Positions 33,990 through 41,918 of a DNA stretch of 64,000 nucleotides are shown piece after piece. The translations under genes and the position numbers were made by a program. The DNA is from CAIUPE01 sp037131735 (GTDB lineage: Bacteria; Pseudomonadota; Alphaproteobacteria; Rhizobiales; Beijerinckiaceae): positions 1 through 64,000 of the forward strand of contig JBAXQM010000001.1 of assembly GCA_037131735.1 (NCBI GenBank), in the 5' to 3' direction. Every line of letters begins with the position of its first letter. Position 1 is the stretch's first letter. The notes beneath the pieces were generated by a model. It was not told the origin of the DNA. It ran no database searches and was given only the letters and a program-made list of their open reading frames with translations.

Positions 33990-35174
33990 CTACGCGCGTG
34001 AGTCTTTTGGTAGAAACATCGCAAGAAGTCCTATGGCTGGCAGATAGGCTGCGAGATGATAAACAAAATCAATGCTGGTTTGATCTGCGACATAACCTAA
34101 AAGCGCCGCACCCAAACCGCCCATACCAAATGCAAATCCAAAGAATAAGCCTGACACTGCGCCGACTTTAGTCGGCACGAGCTCTTGCGCAAAAACAACA
34201 ATCGCGGGAAAGGCCGATGATAGAATAAGGCCAATCAAAATAGTCAGCGCCACTGTTCCTGCAAGATTGGCAAAGGGTAAGAGCAATGTGAAGGGCAAGA
34301 CACCGAGTATTGAAATCCAAATGACGGTACGACGCCCTATGCGATCACCAATCGGGCCACCGATGATTGTACCCACTGCCACGGCGCCAAGAAAAATAAA
34401 CAAATAAAGTTGAGCATCGCGCACCGATACGCCAAAAGTTTCGATGAGATAGAATGTATAGAAGCTTGATAAATTGGCCATGTAAAGAAATTTCGAGAAG
34501 ACCAATAAAGCGAGAATGCTCAAGGCAAGAGCAACACGACGCGGTGAATGACGAAAAGGCTTTGACGTTTTGATTGTTGCCGATCGACGTCCTTGTGCGC
34601 GTGTCCAAAAGCCCACGCGCGTCAGAAGGATCATTGCCAAAAGCGCAAGCAGGGCAAACCACGCGACGGCAGGCTGTCCTCCCGGAAGAATGATAAAGGC
34701 TGCCAAGAGCGGACCGATCGCAGAACCGATGTTGCCGCCAACTTGAAACAGGGACTGCGCCATACCGTGTTGGCCTCCGGACGCCATGCGCGCCACGCGT
34801 GAGGCTTCAGGATGAAAAATTGATGAGCCAATACCAATGAAGGTGACGCTAACGAGAAGTGCTGGAAATGAAGTGGCCGCAGCCATCAATAACAAGCCCA
34901 ATAAGGTCGAGCCCATTCCAAAGGCGAGAGAGAAAGGTTGCGGTTTGCGATCGGTGGCCAATCCAATCAGCGGCTGGAGAATCGACGCCGTGACCTGCCA
35001 AGTCATCGTAATCAAACCAATCTCGGCAAAACTAAGCGCGTAGGAGTCCTTCAAGATCGGATAGATCGAGGGGATGAGCGATTGAATTGTATCATTGAGC
35101 ATATGACCCGTGGAAATCGCCACGAGGATTCTAAATGCGGTATCGTCGGCGCCCTGCATTTTATCTGTGGTCAT
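33990..35174 (-). CDS. MFS transporter, fosmidomycin-resistance (Fsr) type
   Basis: The 394-residue protein has twelve helices. Its start, STGHMLNDTIQSLIPSIYPILKDSYALSF, and IGIGSSIFHPEASRVARMAS are the signatures of Fsr-like exporters; the loop GDRIGRRTVIWISILG is the MFS motif. Such proteins export fosmidomycin and other small molecules by proton antiport. The real substrate is unknown. It lies next to the AroE-like gene, 99 bases away, on the same strand. Confidence 0.9.
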   Translation of the reverse strand: MTTDKMQGADDTAFRILVAISTGHMLNDTIQSLIPSIYPILKDSYALSFAEIGLITMTWQVTASILQPLIGLATDRKPQPFSLAFGMGSTLLGLLLMAAATSFPALLVSVTFIGIGSSIFHPEASRVARMASGGQHGMAQSLFQVGGNIGSAIGPLLAAFIILPGGQPAVAWFALLALLAMILLTRVGFWTRAQGRRSATIKTSKPFRHSPRRVALALSILALLVFSKFLYMANLSSFYTFYLIETFGVSVRDAQLYLFIFLGAVAVGTIIGGPIGDRIGRRTVIWISILGVLPFTLLLPFANLAGTVALTILIGLILSSAFPAIVVFAQELVPTKVGAVSGLFFGFAFGMGGLGAALLGYVADQTSIDFVYHLAAYLPAIGLLAMFLPKDSRA

Positions 35175-35352
35175 AAACCGATCCTGCCCCTATTTCCGAT
35201 GAGCAGTCTAAATCAAGACCCGAAGAGGTGCGACCCATTATGGCGCAACGCTCCTCTTCCGCGCGGGCAGAGCCTGTTCGCTTGCGTCCGTTGGGTTTCG
35301 GAAATCTAGGAAACTGCGCTAGAAGGCCAAAGATGAAAAAGGCGGGCTGAAA

Positions 35353-36939
35353 ATGGAAGAGATTGCACTCATTGGCGGCGGGCATAACGGCCTTGTATGC
35401 GCCTTCTATCTTGCCCGTGCGGGCCATAAGGTGCGCGTTTTTGAACGGCGTGGCATTGTCGGCGGCGCGGCGGTCACCGAAGAATTTCATCCGGGCTTTC
35501 GCAATTCTGTCGCTTCATACACGGTGAGCCTCCTCAATCCGCGCGTGATTGCCGATATGGCGTTGAAAGATCATGGCCTACGAATTGTCGAGCGTCGTGC
35601 ATCAAATTTCTTTCCGCATCCTGATGGCCGCTATCTGTTAACGGGCGAGGGGCGAACAAAAGGCGAGATCGCTAAGTTCAGCGCACGCGATGCGCAACGC
35701 TATGACGCCTATTCTGATGAGATTGAAATGATCGCGAATATTCTACGTGATCTCGTTCTTGAAACGCCACCCAATCGCGCCGACACATTATTCGGCGGCC
35801 TTTCCGAACTACTCAAAGTAGGAAAAATTGCCAATCGCATTCGTACTCTCGGGCGCGAGGGTGAATTAGCCTTCATCAAACTCTTTACCCAATCGGCATC
35901 GCATTATCTCGAACAATGGTTTGAAAATGATGCTGTCCGCGCGCTCTTCGGTTTTGATGCTGTTGTCGGTACGTTTTCTTCACCTATGACACCGGGCACG
36001 GCGTATGTTCTGCTTCATCATTGCTTTGGTGAAGTGAATGATAAGAAGGGTGCGTGGGGTCACGCAATTGGTGGCATGGGTGCGATTACCGAAGCGATGC
36101 GTAAAGCATGTATCGCGGCAGGCGTTGCCATCGAAACGCAAGCGCCCGTCAAAGAAGTACTCGTCGATGGTACAAGGGCCGTGGGTCTTGAACTTGAAGA
36201 TGGCCGCGAAATCTTCGCCGCGCGCATCGTATCAAATCTCAATCCACGACTTCTCTTTAGCAAGCTCGTTCCGCAAGACGCGCAGCCCGAGAGCTTCAGA
36301 AATCATATGACGCATTGGTCCTGCGGTTCAGGTACATTCAGGATGAATGTTGCACTCTCGCGCTTGCCGAGTTTCCTTGCCTTGCCTGGGCGAGCCATTG
36401 CTGATCATCACACAGCGGGCATCGTGATCGCACCAACACTTTCTTACATGGATCGCGCTTTTATCGACGCCAAACAACAAGGGTGGAGCAAAAAGCCGAT
36501 TGTTGAAATACTCATTCCCTCAACGCTTGATGATTCATTAGCGCCCCGTGGCGCTCACGTAGCAAGTCTCTTCTGTCAACATGTTGCGCCGGAGTTGCCA
36601 GACGGTTCATCATGGGACAGTCATCGTGATCTCGTTGCGGATTTAATGATCGATACGGTTGATGCTTATGCGCCGGGCTTTCGTACGAGTGTCATTGCGC
36701 GCCAGGCACTTACACCACTTGATCTCGAGCGGACCTTTGGTCTCGTGGGTGGTGATATATTTCACGGCGCGCTCAGCCTTGATCAACTTTATTCACTGCG
36801 ACCAATGTTGGGTTATGCCGATTATCGCACGCCACTTGAAGGGCTCTATCAATGCGGCTCGGGAACACATCCCGGTGGGGGCGTTACAGGCGCACCAGGC
36901 TTCAATGCGGCACGCGAGATATTGAAAGATATTGGCTAG
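35353..36939 (+). CDS. FAD-dependent oxidoreductase, phytoene desaturase-like (COG1233)
   Basis: The 528-residue flavoprotein has an N-terminal dinucleotide fold (ALIGGGHNGLVCAFYLARAG) followed by KVRVFERRGIVGGAAVTEEF. A C-terminal FAD segment reads LYQCGSGTHPGGGVTGAPGFNAAREI. This is the general pattern of the COG1233 family, which includes carotenoid desaturases and animal PYROXD2. No carotenoid genes are nearby, so the substrate is unknown. It is full length and stands alone. Confidence 0.9.
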   Translation: MEEIALIGGGHNGLVCAFYLARAGHKVRVFERRGIVGGAAVTEEFHPGFRNSVASYTVSLLNPRVIADMALKDHGLRIVERRASNFFPHPDGRYLLTGEGRTKGEIAKFSARDAQRYDAYSDEIEMIANILRDLVLETPPNRADTLFGGLSELLKVGKIANRIRTLGREGELAFIKLFTQSASHYLEQWFENDAVRALFGFDAVVGTFSSPMTPGTAYVLLHHCFGEVNDKKGAWGHAIGGMGAITEAMRKACIAAGVAIETQAPVKEVLVDGTRAVGLELEDGREIFAARIVSNLNPRLLFSKLVPQDAQPESFRNHMTHWSCGSGTFRMNVALSRLPSFLALPGRAIADHHTAGIVIAPTLSYMDRAFIDAKQQGWSKKPIVEILIPSTLDDSLAPRGAHVASLFCQHVAPELPDGSSWDSHRDLVADLMIDTVDAYAPGFRTSVIARQALTPLDLERTFGLVGGDIFHGALSLDQLYSLRPMLGYADYRTPLEGLYQCGSGTHPGGGVTGAPGFNAAREILKDIG

Positions 36940-36969
36940 ACAATAAAAAGGCGTGCCATCAACATAGCC

Positions 36970-37254
36970 TTACTTCGCACAGGTCTCGATAAATTCTTCG
37001 AGATCATAGATCTGCGCAAGCGGGCGGAGAGCATCAGGTATATTTAAGAGTTTAAAATCTGCACCATGACGCGTTGCCCGGCTTTTCATCGTCGCAACAA
37101 GGGCCAATGCGCTTGAGTCGAAAGGACCCGCACGCGATAGATCGAGAACAAATGACTGGTCGCGCGACGCTGACGGAAGAGTTGAGAGCAAGCGATTAAC
37201 CGTTGCTAATGTCACAGGCCCGTCGGGCGCAAGTGTGACGACACGATCAGTCAT
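36970..37254 (-). CDS. mlaB: STAS-domain protein MlaB
   Basis: The 94-residue STAS domain contains SFVLDLSRAGPFDSSALALVATM, with the conserved D-S-S loop. It is the last gene of the mla operon (mlaF-E-D-A-C-B). MlaB sits on the MlaF ATPase in the cytoplasm and supports assembly of the MlaFEDB complex. Its start overlaps the mlaC stop by four bases. A single STAS domain without other parts supports the call. Confidence 0.88.
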   Translation of the reverse strand: MTDRVVTLAPDGPVTLATVNRLLSTLPSASRDQSFVLDLSRAGPFDSSALALVATMKSRATRHGADFKLLNIPDALRPLAQIYDLEEFIETCAK

Positions 37255-37862
37255 TCGCCATTCTTCTTTTTGAGCACATCAATGAGACCGGAAACACCTG
37301 ACGATGATACAAGCGACCCGAATTCATCACGATAGGCCGCGATTAAGCTGATGCCTTCAACAGTAACGTCGTAAACTTTCCAGCCACCCGCGCTGTTGAT
37401 CAGGCTATAATCAATCGCGACAGGTTGTGGGCGGCCAATCATTTGCGTTTTCACTGTCACGTCATTGGCATTGGAATTCGCTTTCGTGCCCTTCACTTCT
37501 ATATCGAGCTCTTTGAGCGAAGCGATAGCATTCGAATAAGTGCGCGTTAGCAGCCTACTGAATTGCTTTACAACTTCTTTTTGTTCTTGCGGCGTTGCTT
37601 TCGCCCAGTTACGGCCCATCGCAAATTGCGTGATACGCAAAAAATCAAAACGTGGAACGATCAGGCGTCCGACAATATCGGCGATCTTTGGTGAATTCGG
37701 GTTTTGCAATTCGGGATCGCTGCGAACTGCGTTGGTAACCTCTGAAGCCAAACGACGGACAAGATCATCAGGCTGCACGGTCTCGGCGCGAACGACAGGA
37801 GCCATCACCAAAAAGGCAATGCCCAAAAACGCCATCGCGAGTGAACGAATATTTTTTGACAT
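37251..37862 (-). CDS. mlaC: Periplasmic phospholipid carrier MlaC (Tol-Tol-Ttg2 family)
   Basis: The 203-residue protein has a Sec signal (AMAFLGIAFLVMAPVVRAE) and a MlaC/Ttg2D fold: IVGRLIVPRFDFLRITQFAMGRNWAKATPQEQKEVV, then LLTRTYSNAI, and a C-terminal GGWKVYDVTVEGISLI. It shuttles phospholipids through the periplasm between the outer-membrane MlaA and the inner-membrane MlaFEDB complex. It overlaps mlaB and follows mlaA by 14 bases. Confidence 0.94.
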   Translation of the reverse strand: MSKNIRSLAMAFLGIAFLVMAPVVRAETVQPDDLVRRLASEVTNAVRSDPELQNPNSPKIADIVGRLIVPRFDFLRITQFAMGRNWAKATPQEQKEVVKQFSRLLTRTYSNAIASLKELDIEVKGTKANSNANDVTVKTQMIGRPQPVAIDYSLINSAGGWKVYDVTVEGISLIAAYRDEFGSLVSSSGVSGLIDVLKKKNGE

Positions 37863-37876
37863 GAATAAAAAACCAA

Positions 37877-38593
37877 TCAGGGCTGCGATGAGCCCGCCTT
37901 TGCGCTACGACCTTCTTGAACGAGGTTGAAACGGCGCTGCCAATAAAGATTACGAACGAAGACATAGCGATCAAGGCTTGAGGCGGCGATGAGTCCTTCA
38001 TTCGCTTTTGCATCCGCGCGTGTTGCCAGATATTCGGTACCTGTAAGCGCGTAATAAGTATTCGCCGGTAAAAGATTGCGCGCATCAGTGACGATACGTG
38101 CACCGCGACCTGCCGTTTCACGAAGGGTCGAAGGTCCAAGCAGTGGCAAAACAACATAAGGACCCGTTGAGAAGCCCCAGACGCCTAAGGTCTGCCCAAA
38201 ATCGCCATAGGATTTTTTTAGGCCGATCTTGGTGCCAACATCAAAGATGCCGCCGATACCGACTGTTGTATTCACGATCACACGACCGAAATCGGTGCCG
38301 GCTTGCGAACCGCGCCCCTGCAACGCGTGATTAAGACCCGCATATACATCGTCGAGATTGTCGAAGACATTGCTCACACCCTGCCGAACCGGTTGCGGCA
38401 AAATGCCATTCCAGACTGAAACAAGAGGGTTGATGATAACCGTATCGATCACATCATTCAGACCGAACGTAGCGCGATTGACGCTCTCGAGAGGATCATA
38501 AGGCGCGGGCATGGTATCGTCGGCGCGCGCGCTCACAGCAAGCGAAAGCCCGAGCGTAAGACCGAGAACGACCTGTCGAATGAAGGTGTTCAT
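37877..38593 (-). CDS. mlaA: MlaA (VacJ) outer-membrane lipid-asymmetry protein, without lipobox
   Basis: The 238-residue protein has the MlaA signature YDPLESVNRATFGLNDVID, then LDDVYAGLNHALQGRG, GRVIVNTTVGIGGIFDVGTKIGL and GVWGFSTGPYVVLPLLGPSTLRETAG. It removes mislocalised phospholipids from the outer leaflet of the outer membrane. E. coli MlaA is a lipoprotein, but here the N-terminal signal (VLGLTLGLSLAVSARADD) holds no Cys, so it looks like an ordinary cleaved signal. Its start overlaps the mlaD stop. Confidence 0.93.
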   Translation of the reverse strand: MNTFIRQVVLGLTLGLSLAVSARADDTMPAPYDPLESVNRATFGLNDVIDTVIINPLVSVWNGILPQPVRQGVSNVFDNLDDVYAGLNHALQGRGSQAGTDFGRVIVNTTVGIGGIFDVGTKIGLKKSYGDFGQTLGVWGFSTGPYVVLPLLGPSTLRETAGRGARIVTDARNLLPANTYYALTGTEYLATRADAKANEGLIAASSLDRYVFVRNLYWQRRFNLVQEGRSAKAGSSQP

Positions 38594-39063
38594 TTTGTCT
38601 GCCCCGGCGTCTCCGCCGCCTTATTGAATAAAAACTGACTGATAAGCTTTTCGAGGACCATAGCCGATTGGGTTTTCATCACCCTATCGCCCTCAGCCAG
38701 ATACTCCGGAATCCCTCCCGACTCCAAGCCAATATATTGCTCACCCAAGAGACCAGACGTCAGAATTATGGCGATTGTGTCTTTCGAGAAACGAAAAGCG
38801 GAAGAAATTCTGAGCCGCGCAACCGCCTCATAGGTTTCCCCGTCAAGACTGATCGATTCGACCCGCCCCACGACGACACCAGCGCTTTTCACCGGCGCAC
38901 GAACCTTTAACCCGCCGATATTGTCGAAACGCGCCTCGATCACATAGGCGGTGCCCGTGTCAAATCCTGCCAAATTTCCCACTTTGAGGGCTAGAAACAG
39001 CAGCGCCAAAATGCCGAGAGCAACGAAAGCACCGACCGCGAGGTCAAATTGGGAGCGGTTCAT
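38590..39063 (-). CDS. mlaD: MCE-domain protein MlaD
   Basis: The 157-residue protein has one N-terminal membrane helix (DLAVGAFVALGILALLFLAL) and one MCE domain with YVIEARFDNIGGLKVRAPVKS, GVVVGRVESISLD and TSGLLGEQYIGLE. MlaD forms a hexameric ring on the periplasmic side of MlaE and passes lipids. The ATG directly overlaps the mlaE stop, and mlaA overlaps its end. Length is close to the usual one. Confidence 0.95.
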   Translation of the reverse strand: MNRSQFDLAVGAFVALGILALLFLALKVGNLAGFDTGTAYVIEARFDNIGGLKVRAPVKSAGVVVGRVESISLDGETYEAVARLRISSAFRFSKDTIAIILTSGLLGEQYIGLESGGIPEYLAEGDRVMKTQSAMVLEKLISQFLFNKAAETPGQTK

Positions 39064-39860
39064 CAGTTTAATCCTCGGAACATCATGACGGTCAAAACAA
39101 GGTCTAACAACAAGACGGCTAATGAAGAGGTGACAACTGTCCGCGTTGTCGCAGTTGATACGCCCTCAGCGGTCGGCACAGCAAAAAATCCTTCGAAGAC
39201 GGAGATCAGTCCGACAGCAACGCCAAAGACGATGCTCTTCAAAACACCATTCACGATATCGATACGCACATCGACACTGGCCTGCATTTGTGACCAGAAG
39301 GCACCATCGTCAATGCCGATCAATTTAACGCCGATGATCCACGCGCCGCACACGCCCGCAGCCGAAAACAATGCAGCCAATAAAGGTAAAGAAAAAATCG
39401 CTGCGAGAAAACGGGGGGCAATAACCCGTGCGAGAGGATCAACCGCCATCATATCCATCGCCGCCAATTGATCGGTTGCCCGCATCAATCCAATTTCTGC
39501 CGTAACAGCTGAGCTTGCACGACCTGCAAAAAGAAGTGCTGATACAACGGGTCCCAATTCCCGCACGAGCGACAGGGCAACAATAACACCCAAGGCTTCG
39601 GTTGAACCGTAGCGTTGCAAAACTTCATAGCCTTGAACGGCAAGCACCATGCCCACAAAAAGCCCTGAGACAATTACAATTGAAAGAGAGCGGACACCTG
39701 AAAAATAGAGCTCGCGAATAATGAGGCCGAAGCGCAGAAAGACGACACCTAAGACACGAAAGACAGCAAACGCAAATCGTGCAGCAAGACCTAGCCGATC
39801 AAGCCGACTCGTTACCGCATGACCCAAAGACGTAAGAAGTGAAATCGGGTCTGCTTTCAT
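39063..39860 (-). CDS. mlaE: Lipid-asymmetry ABC transporter permease MlaE
   Basis: The 265-residue permease of the MlaE/DUF140 family contains YFSGVRSLSIVIVSGLFVGMVLAVQGYEVL, then RELGPVVSALLFAGRASSAVTAEIGLMR, and FVAVPTAEGVSTATT-like text near the end. It has five or six helices and forms the inner-membrane core of the lipid transporter with MlaD and MlaF. It overlaps mlaF by four bases. Confidence 0.95.
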   Translation of the reverse strand: MKADPISLLTSLGHAVTSRLDRLGLAARFAFAVFRVLGVVFLRFGLIIRELYFSGVRSLSIVIVSGLFVGMVLAVQGYEVLQRYGSTEALGVIVALSLVRELGPVVSALLFAGRASSAVTAEIGLMRATDQLAAMDMMAVDPLARVIAPRFLAAIFSLPLLAALFSAAGVCGAWIIGVKLIGIDDGAFWSQMQASVDVRIDIVNGVLKSIVFGVAVGLISVFEGFFAVPTAEGVSTATTRTVVTSSLAVLLLDLVLTVMMFRGLN

Positions 39861-40660
39861 GATGCGAGCAAGTCTCCGACATAATCACGCGCCGGATAAT
39901 GAAACGGCACCGGGCCATCAGGCAATCCATCAGCGAATTGGCGAATAAACGGATCAGTCGAAACGCGAATGTCATCAGGCGCGAGGTCGCAATAGACTTT
40001 TCCGGCTGATAATACCACAACACGATCAGCGAGACGCAATGTCTCATTCAAATCATGTGTGACAATGATGGATGTCATGCCAAGAGCGGCGTTCAATCGC
40101 TTTATCAAACGACCAATGATGCCAACAGAAATCGGATCAAGACCGGTAAACGGCTCATCATACAGCATGATCGAAGGATCAAGCGTAACTGCACGCGCGA
40201 GAGCAACGCGACGGGCCATGCCGCCGGATAACTCGGAAGGCATAAGTTGCGCCGCACCGCGCAACCCAACGGCTTCGAGCTTCATCAACACAAGCGTGCG
40301 AATCATATCTTCGGATAAATCCGTTTGCTCGCGATAGGGAAATGCAACATTTTCGAAAACCGAAAGATCGGTGAACAACGCGCCGAATTGAAACAACATG
40401 CCGATGCGCCGACGCAACGCATAAAGCGCGGATTTCGATAGAGCGGGAACATTTTGGTCTTCGATAAAAACACGTCCCGTACTTGGGGTCAGGCGTCCAC
40501 CAATTAATCCGAGCAAAGTCGTTTTACCGCCGCCCGACGCGCCCATGATAGCTACAATTTCGCCACGCCGAATGGTCAAGCTCAGATCGTCAAGAATAGG
40601 CCGCTCACCATAGGCGAACCGCACATTCTCAATTCTAATGATTTCCTGACGCTCGCTCAT
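39857..40660 (-). CDS. mlaF: Lipid-asymmetry ABC transporter ATPase MlaF
   Basis: The 267-residue ABC ATPase has Walker A (GASGGGKTT), Q-loop (LFQFGALFTDLSVFENVAFP, the typical MlaF form), signature LSGGMARRVALARA, Walker B (IMLYDEPFTGLD) and IIVTHDLNE. It drives lipid movement by MlaFEDB. It is the first gene of the operon; all following junctions overlap or lie close, so mlaFEDACB is one transcript. The 94 bases upstream show no clear promoter to my eye. Confidence 0.95.
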   Translation of the reverse strand: MSERQEIIRIENVRFAYGERPILDDLSLTIRRGEIVAIMGASGGGKTTLLGLIGGRLTPSTGRVFIEDQNVPALSKSALYALRRRIGMLFQFGALFTDLSVFENVAFPYREQTDLSEDMIRTLVLMKLEAVGLRGAAQLMPSELSGGMARRVALARAVTLDPSIMLYDEPFTGLDPISVGIIGRLIKRLNAALGMTSIIVTHDLNETLRLADRVVVLSAGKVYCDLAPDDIRVSTDPFIRQFADGLPDGPVPFHYPARDYVGDLLAS

Positions 40661-40754
40661 TTCGACTCGCCACCACTTTCAACCCGTTTTGTCGCAAGCA
40701 GCATTCAATTGCAAACAAGTTACGGCGGAATGAAGGTGAATGGTTCACTTAAGC

Positions 40755-41501
40755 TCAATAAACGCCTTTGAGCAGGAAGCGCCGATTGATCGGCTGGAGC
40801 GGTCGCGCATTCATCGGAAAGATCAGCTTGAAAACGTCGATATCCGCTTGTGCGACCTCGATGGGCTCTTCAAAGACGACCCAGTCCACGTTTTCGGTGC
40901 AGGGCGGCATGGTCAGCGATCCCCGATAACGGAAAACACCGCGCCCCTTTGGCAAAAGCGCGTTCGGGTCAGCCGGGTTCGGCAAAGTTTGGGTCCCTAA
41001 CTTACCCGGCGCATGCCCCATCATTTGCGAAAAGACCTCGTTGCGATCGCCTGCCCGCACAAAAACCGAAACCATTGCCAGCTTCTTTTGGCCCTGCGTG
41101 TGGACGAATTGAATTTCCATCGCGTGGCGCACGCCATCAATCGCATGTTCGGCTGGCACATGAAAAAGAATCTGCTTCAAAGCAAATTCTTCGCTGCCAA
41201 GCTTCATCGTGCTGCCCTTGGCAACCTGCGCATAGACTGAGCGGACATTGTTGACGACAGGAAATGCCTGGACTTTCCAGTCAAATGCGAGATTTTCGAT
41301 CGACGAAATGAAATAGGGTCTGAGATCAATCGGCGATTGCTCAAGTCCTGCGCCACAAGCCGCATTGGCAGCTTCAAGCTCGGCCCATTTTTGAGGACCT
41401 TCCGGACCATCATAGGTCCACGCCTTCCCTTCTTGAGCCACGCTTCCCCCGATTTGGAGGATAAGACCAAGAAAGCTGCCCGCTATAAAACGCTTAAACA
41501 T
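40755..41501 (-). CDS. Exported alpha-carbonic-anhydrase-like protein, zinc site degenerate
   Basis: The protein has 248 residues from ATG at 41501 (41519 is an alternative) and a Sec signal up to GGSVAQ. The alpha-CA fold is clear: W-T-Y near 29-31, GLEQSPIDLRPYF, VVNNVRSVYAQV, LKQILFHVPAEHAIDG, MEIQFVHTQGQ and RGSLTMPPCTENVDWVVF. However, the first zinc His is Leu112 and the third is Gln131, leaving only His114. The proton-shuttle His position is Arg87. CO2 hydration is therefore unlikely, as in animal CA-related proteins. It sits between mlaF and the SDHAF4 homologue on the same strand. Confidence 0.85.
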   Translation of the reverse strand: MFKRFIAGSFLGLILQIGGSVAQEGKAWTYDGPEGPQKWAELEAANAACGAGLEQSPIDLRPYFISSIENLAFDWKVQAFPVVNNVRSVYAQVAKGSTMKLGSEEFALKQILFHVPAEHAIDGVRHAMEIQFVHTQGQKKLAMVSVFVRAGDRNEVFSQMMGHAPGKLGTQTLPNPADPNALLPKGRGVFRYRGSLTMPPCTENVDWVVFEEPIEVAQADIDVFKLIFPMNARPLQPINRRFLLKGVY

Positions 41502-41601
41502 CTGCACCCGATACTCCATCAGCTAGGCCAGAAGACGGCCAAGCGTCTCATATTTCTAGCGATTTTCGTGCCAAGACACTGAATTTTGGCCAAAACAGAC
41601 C

Positions 41602-41805
41602 TCAGAAATCGCTCGCGATCCCTTTATTCTCCCAGTCGCCATAGCGGACCGGTTCGGGGCCTGACCGGCCATGCACTTCCTGCGGACGAACTTGATCCTG
41701 AACGGTTTGGCGACGTTCGGCAGCCTCAGCCAGTGCCCGCTGCGCCTGCGGCGTCAAAGCCTTAGTAGGTTCCACCTCATCAGATTTCGGGTCTGGCTCA
41801 TCCAT
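41602..41805 (-). CDS. Succinate dehydrogenase assembly factor 4 homologue (DUF1674)
   Basis: The small 67-residue protein has a charged N-terminal half and the family C-terminus GRSGPEPVRYGDWENKGIASDF. In mitochondria SDHAF4 helps mature the flavinylated SDH subunit, and alphaproteobacterial DUF1674 proteins are its relatives. Placement next to rsmB is typical in this order. The sdh genes are not in the window. Confidence 0.88.
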   Translation of the reverse strand: MDEPDPKSDEVEPTKALTPQAQRALAEAAERRQTVQDQVRPQEVHGRSGPEPVRYGDWENKGIASDF

Positions 41806-41918
41806 GATCTCATCCCCTACGGACGCTTACAGCACTTGCGGTTCGCGCCGTTCTGGTCGCATAGAGGGCGCGGGTCAAGGCAAAGTCCTGACCGTTTCGA
41901 TCCGGCAAAGGACTTTCT

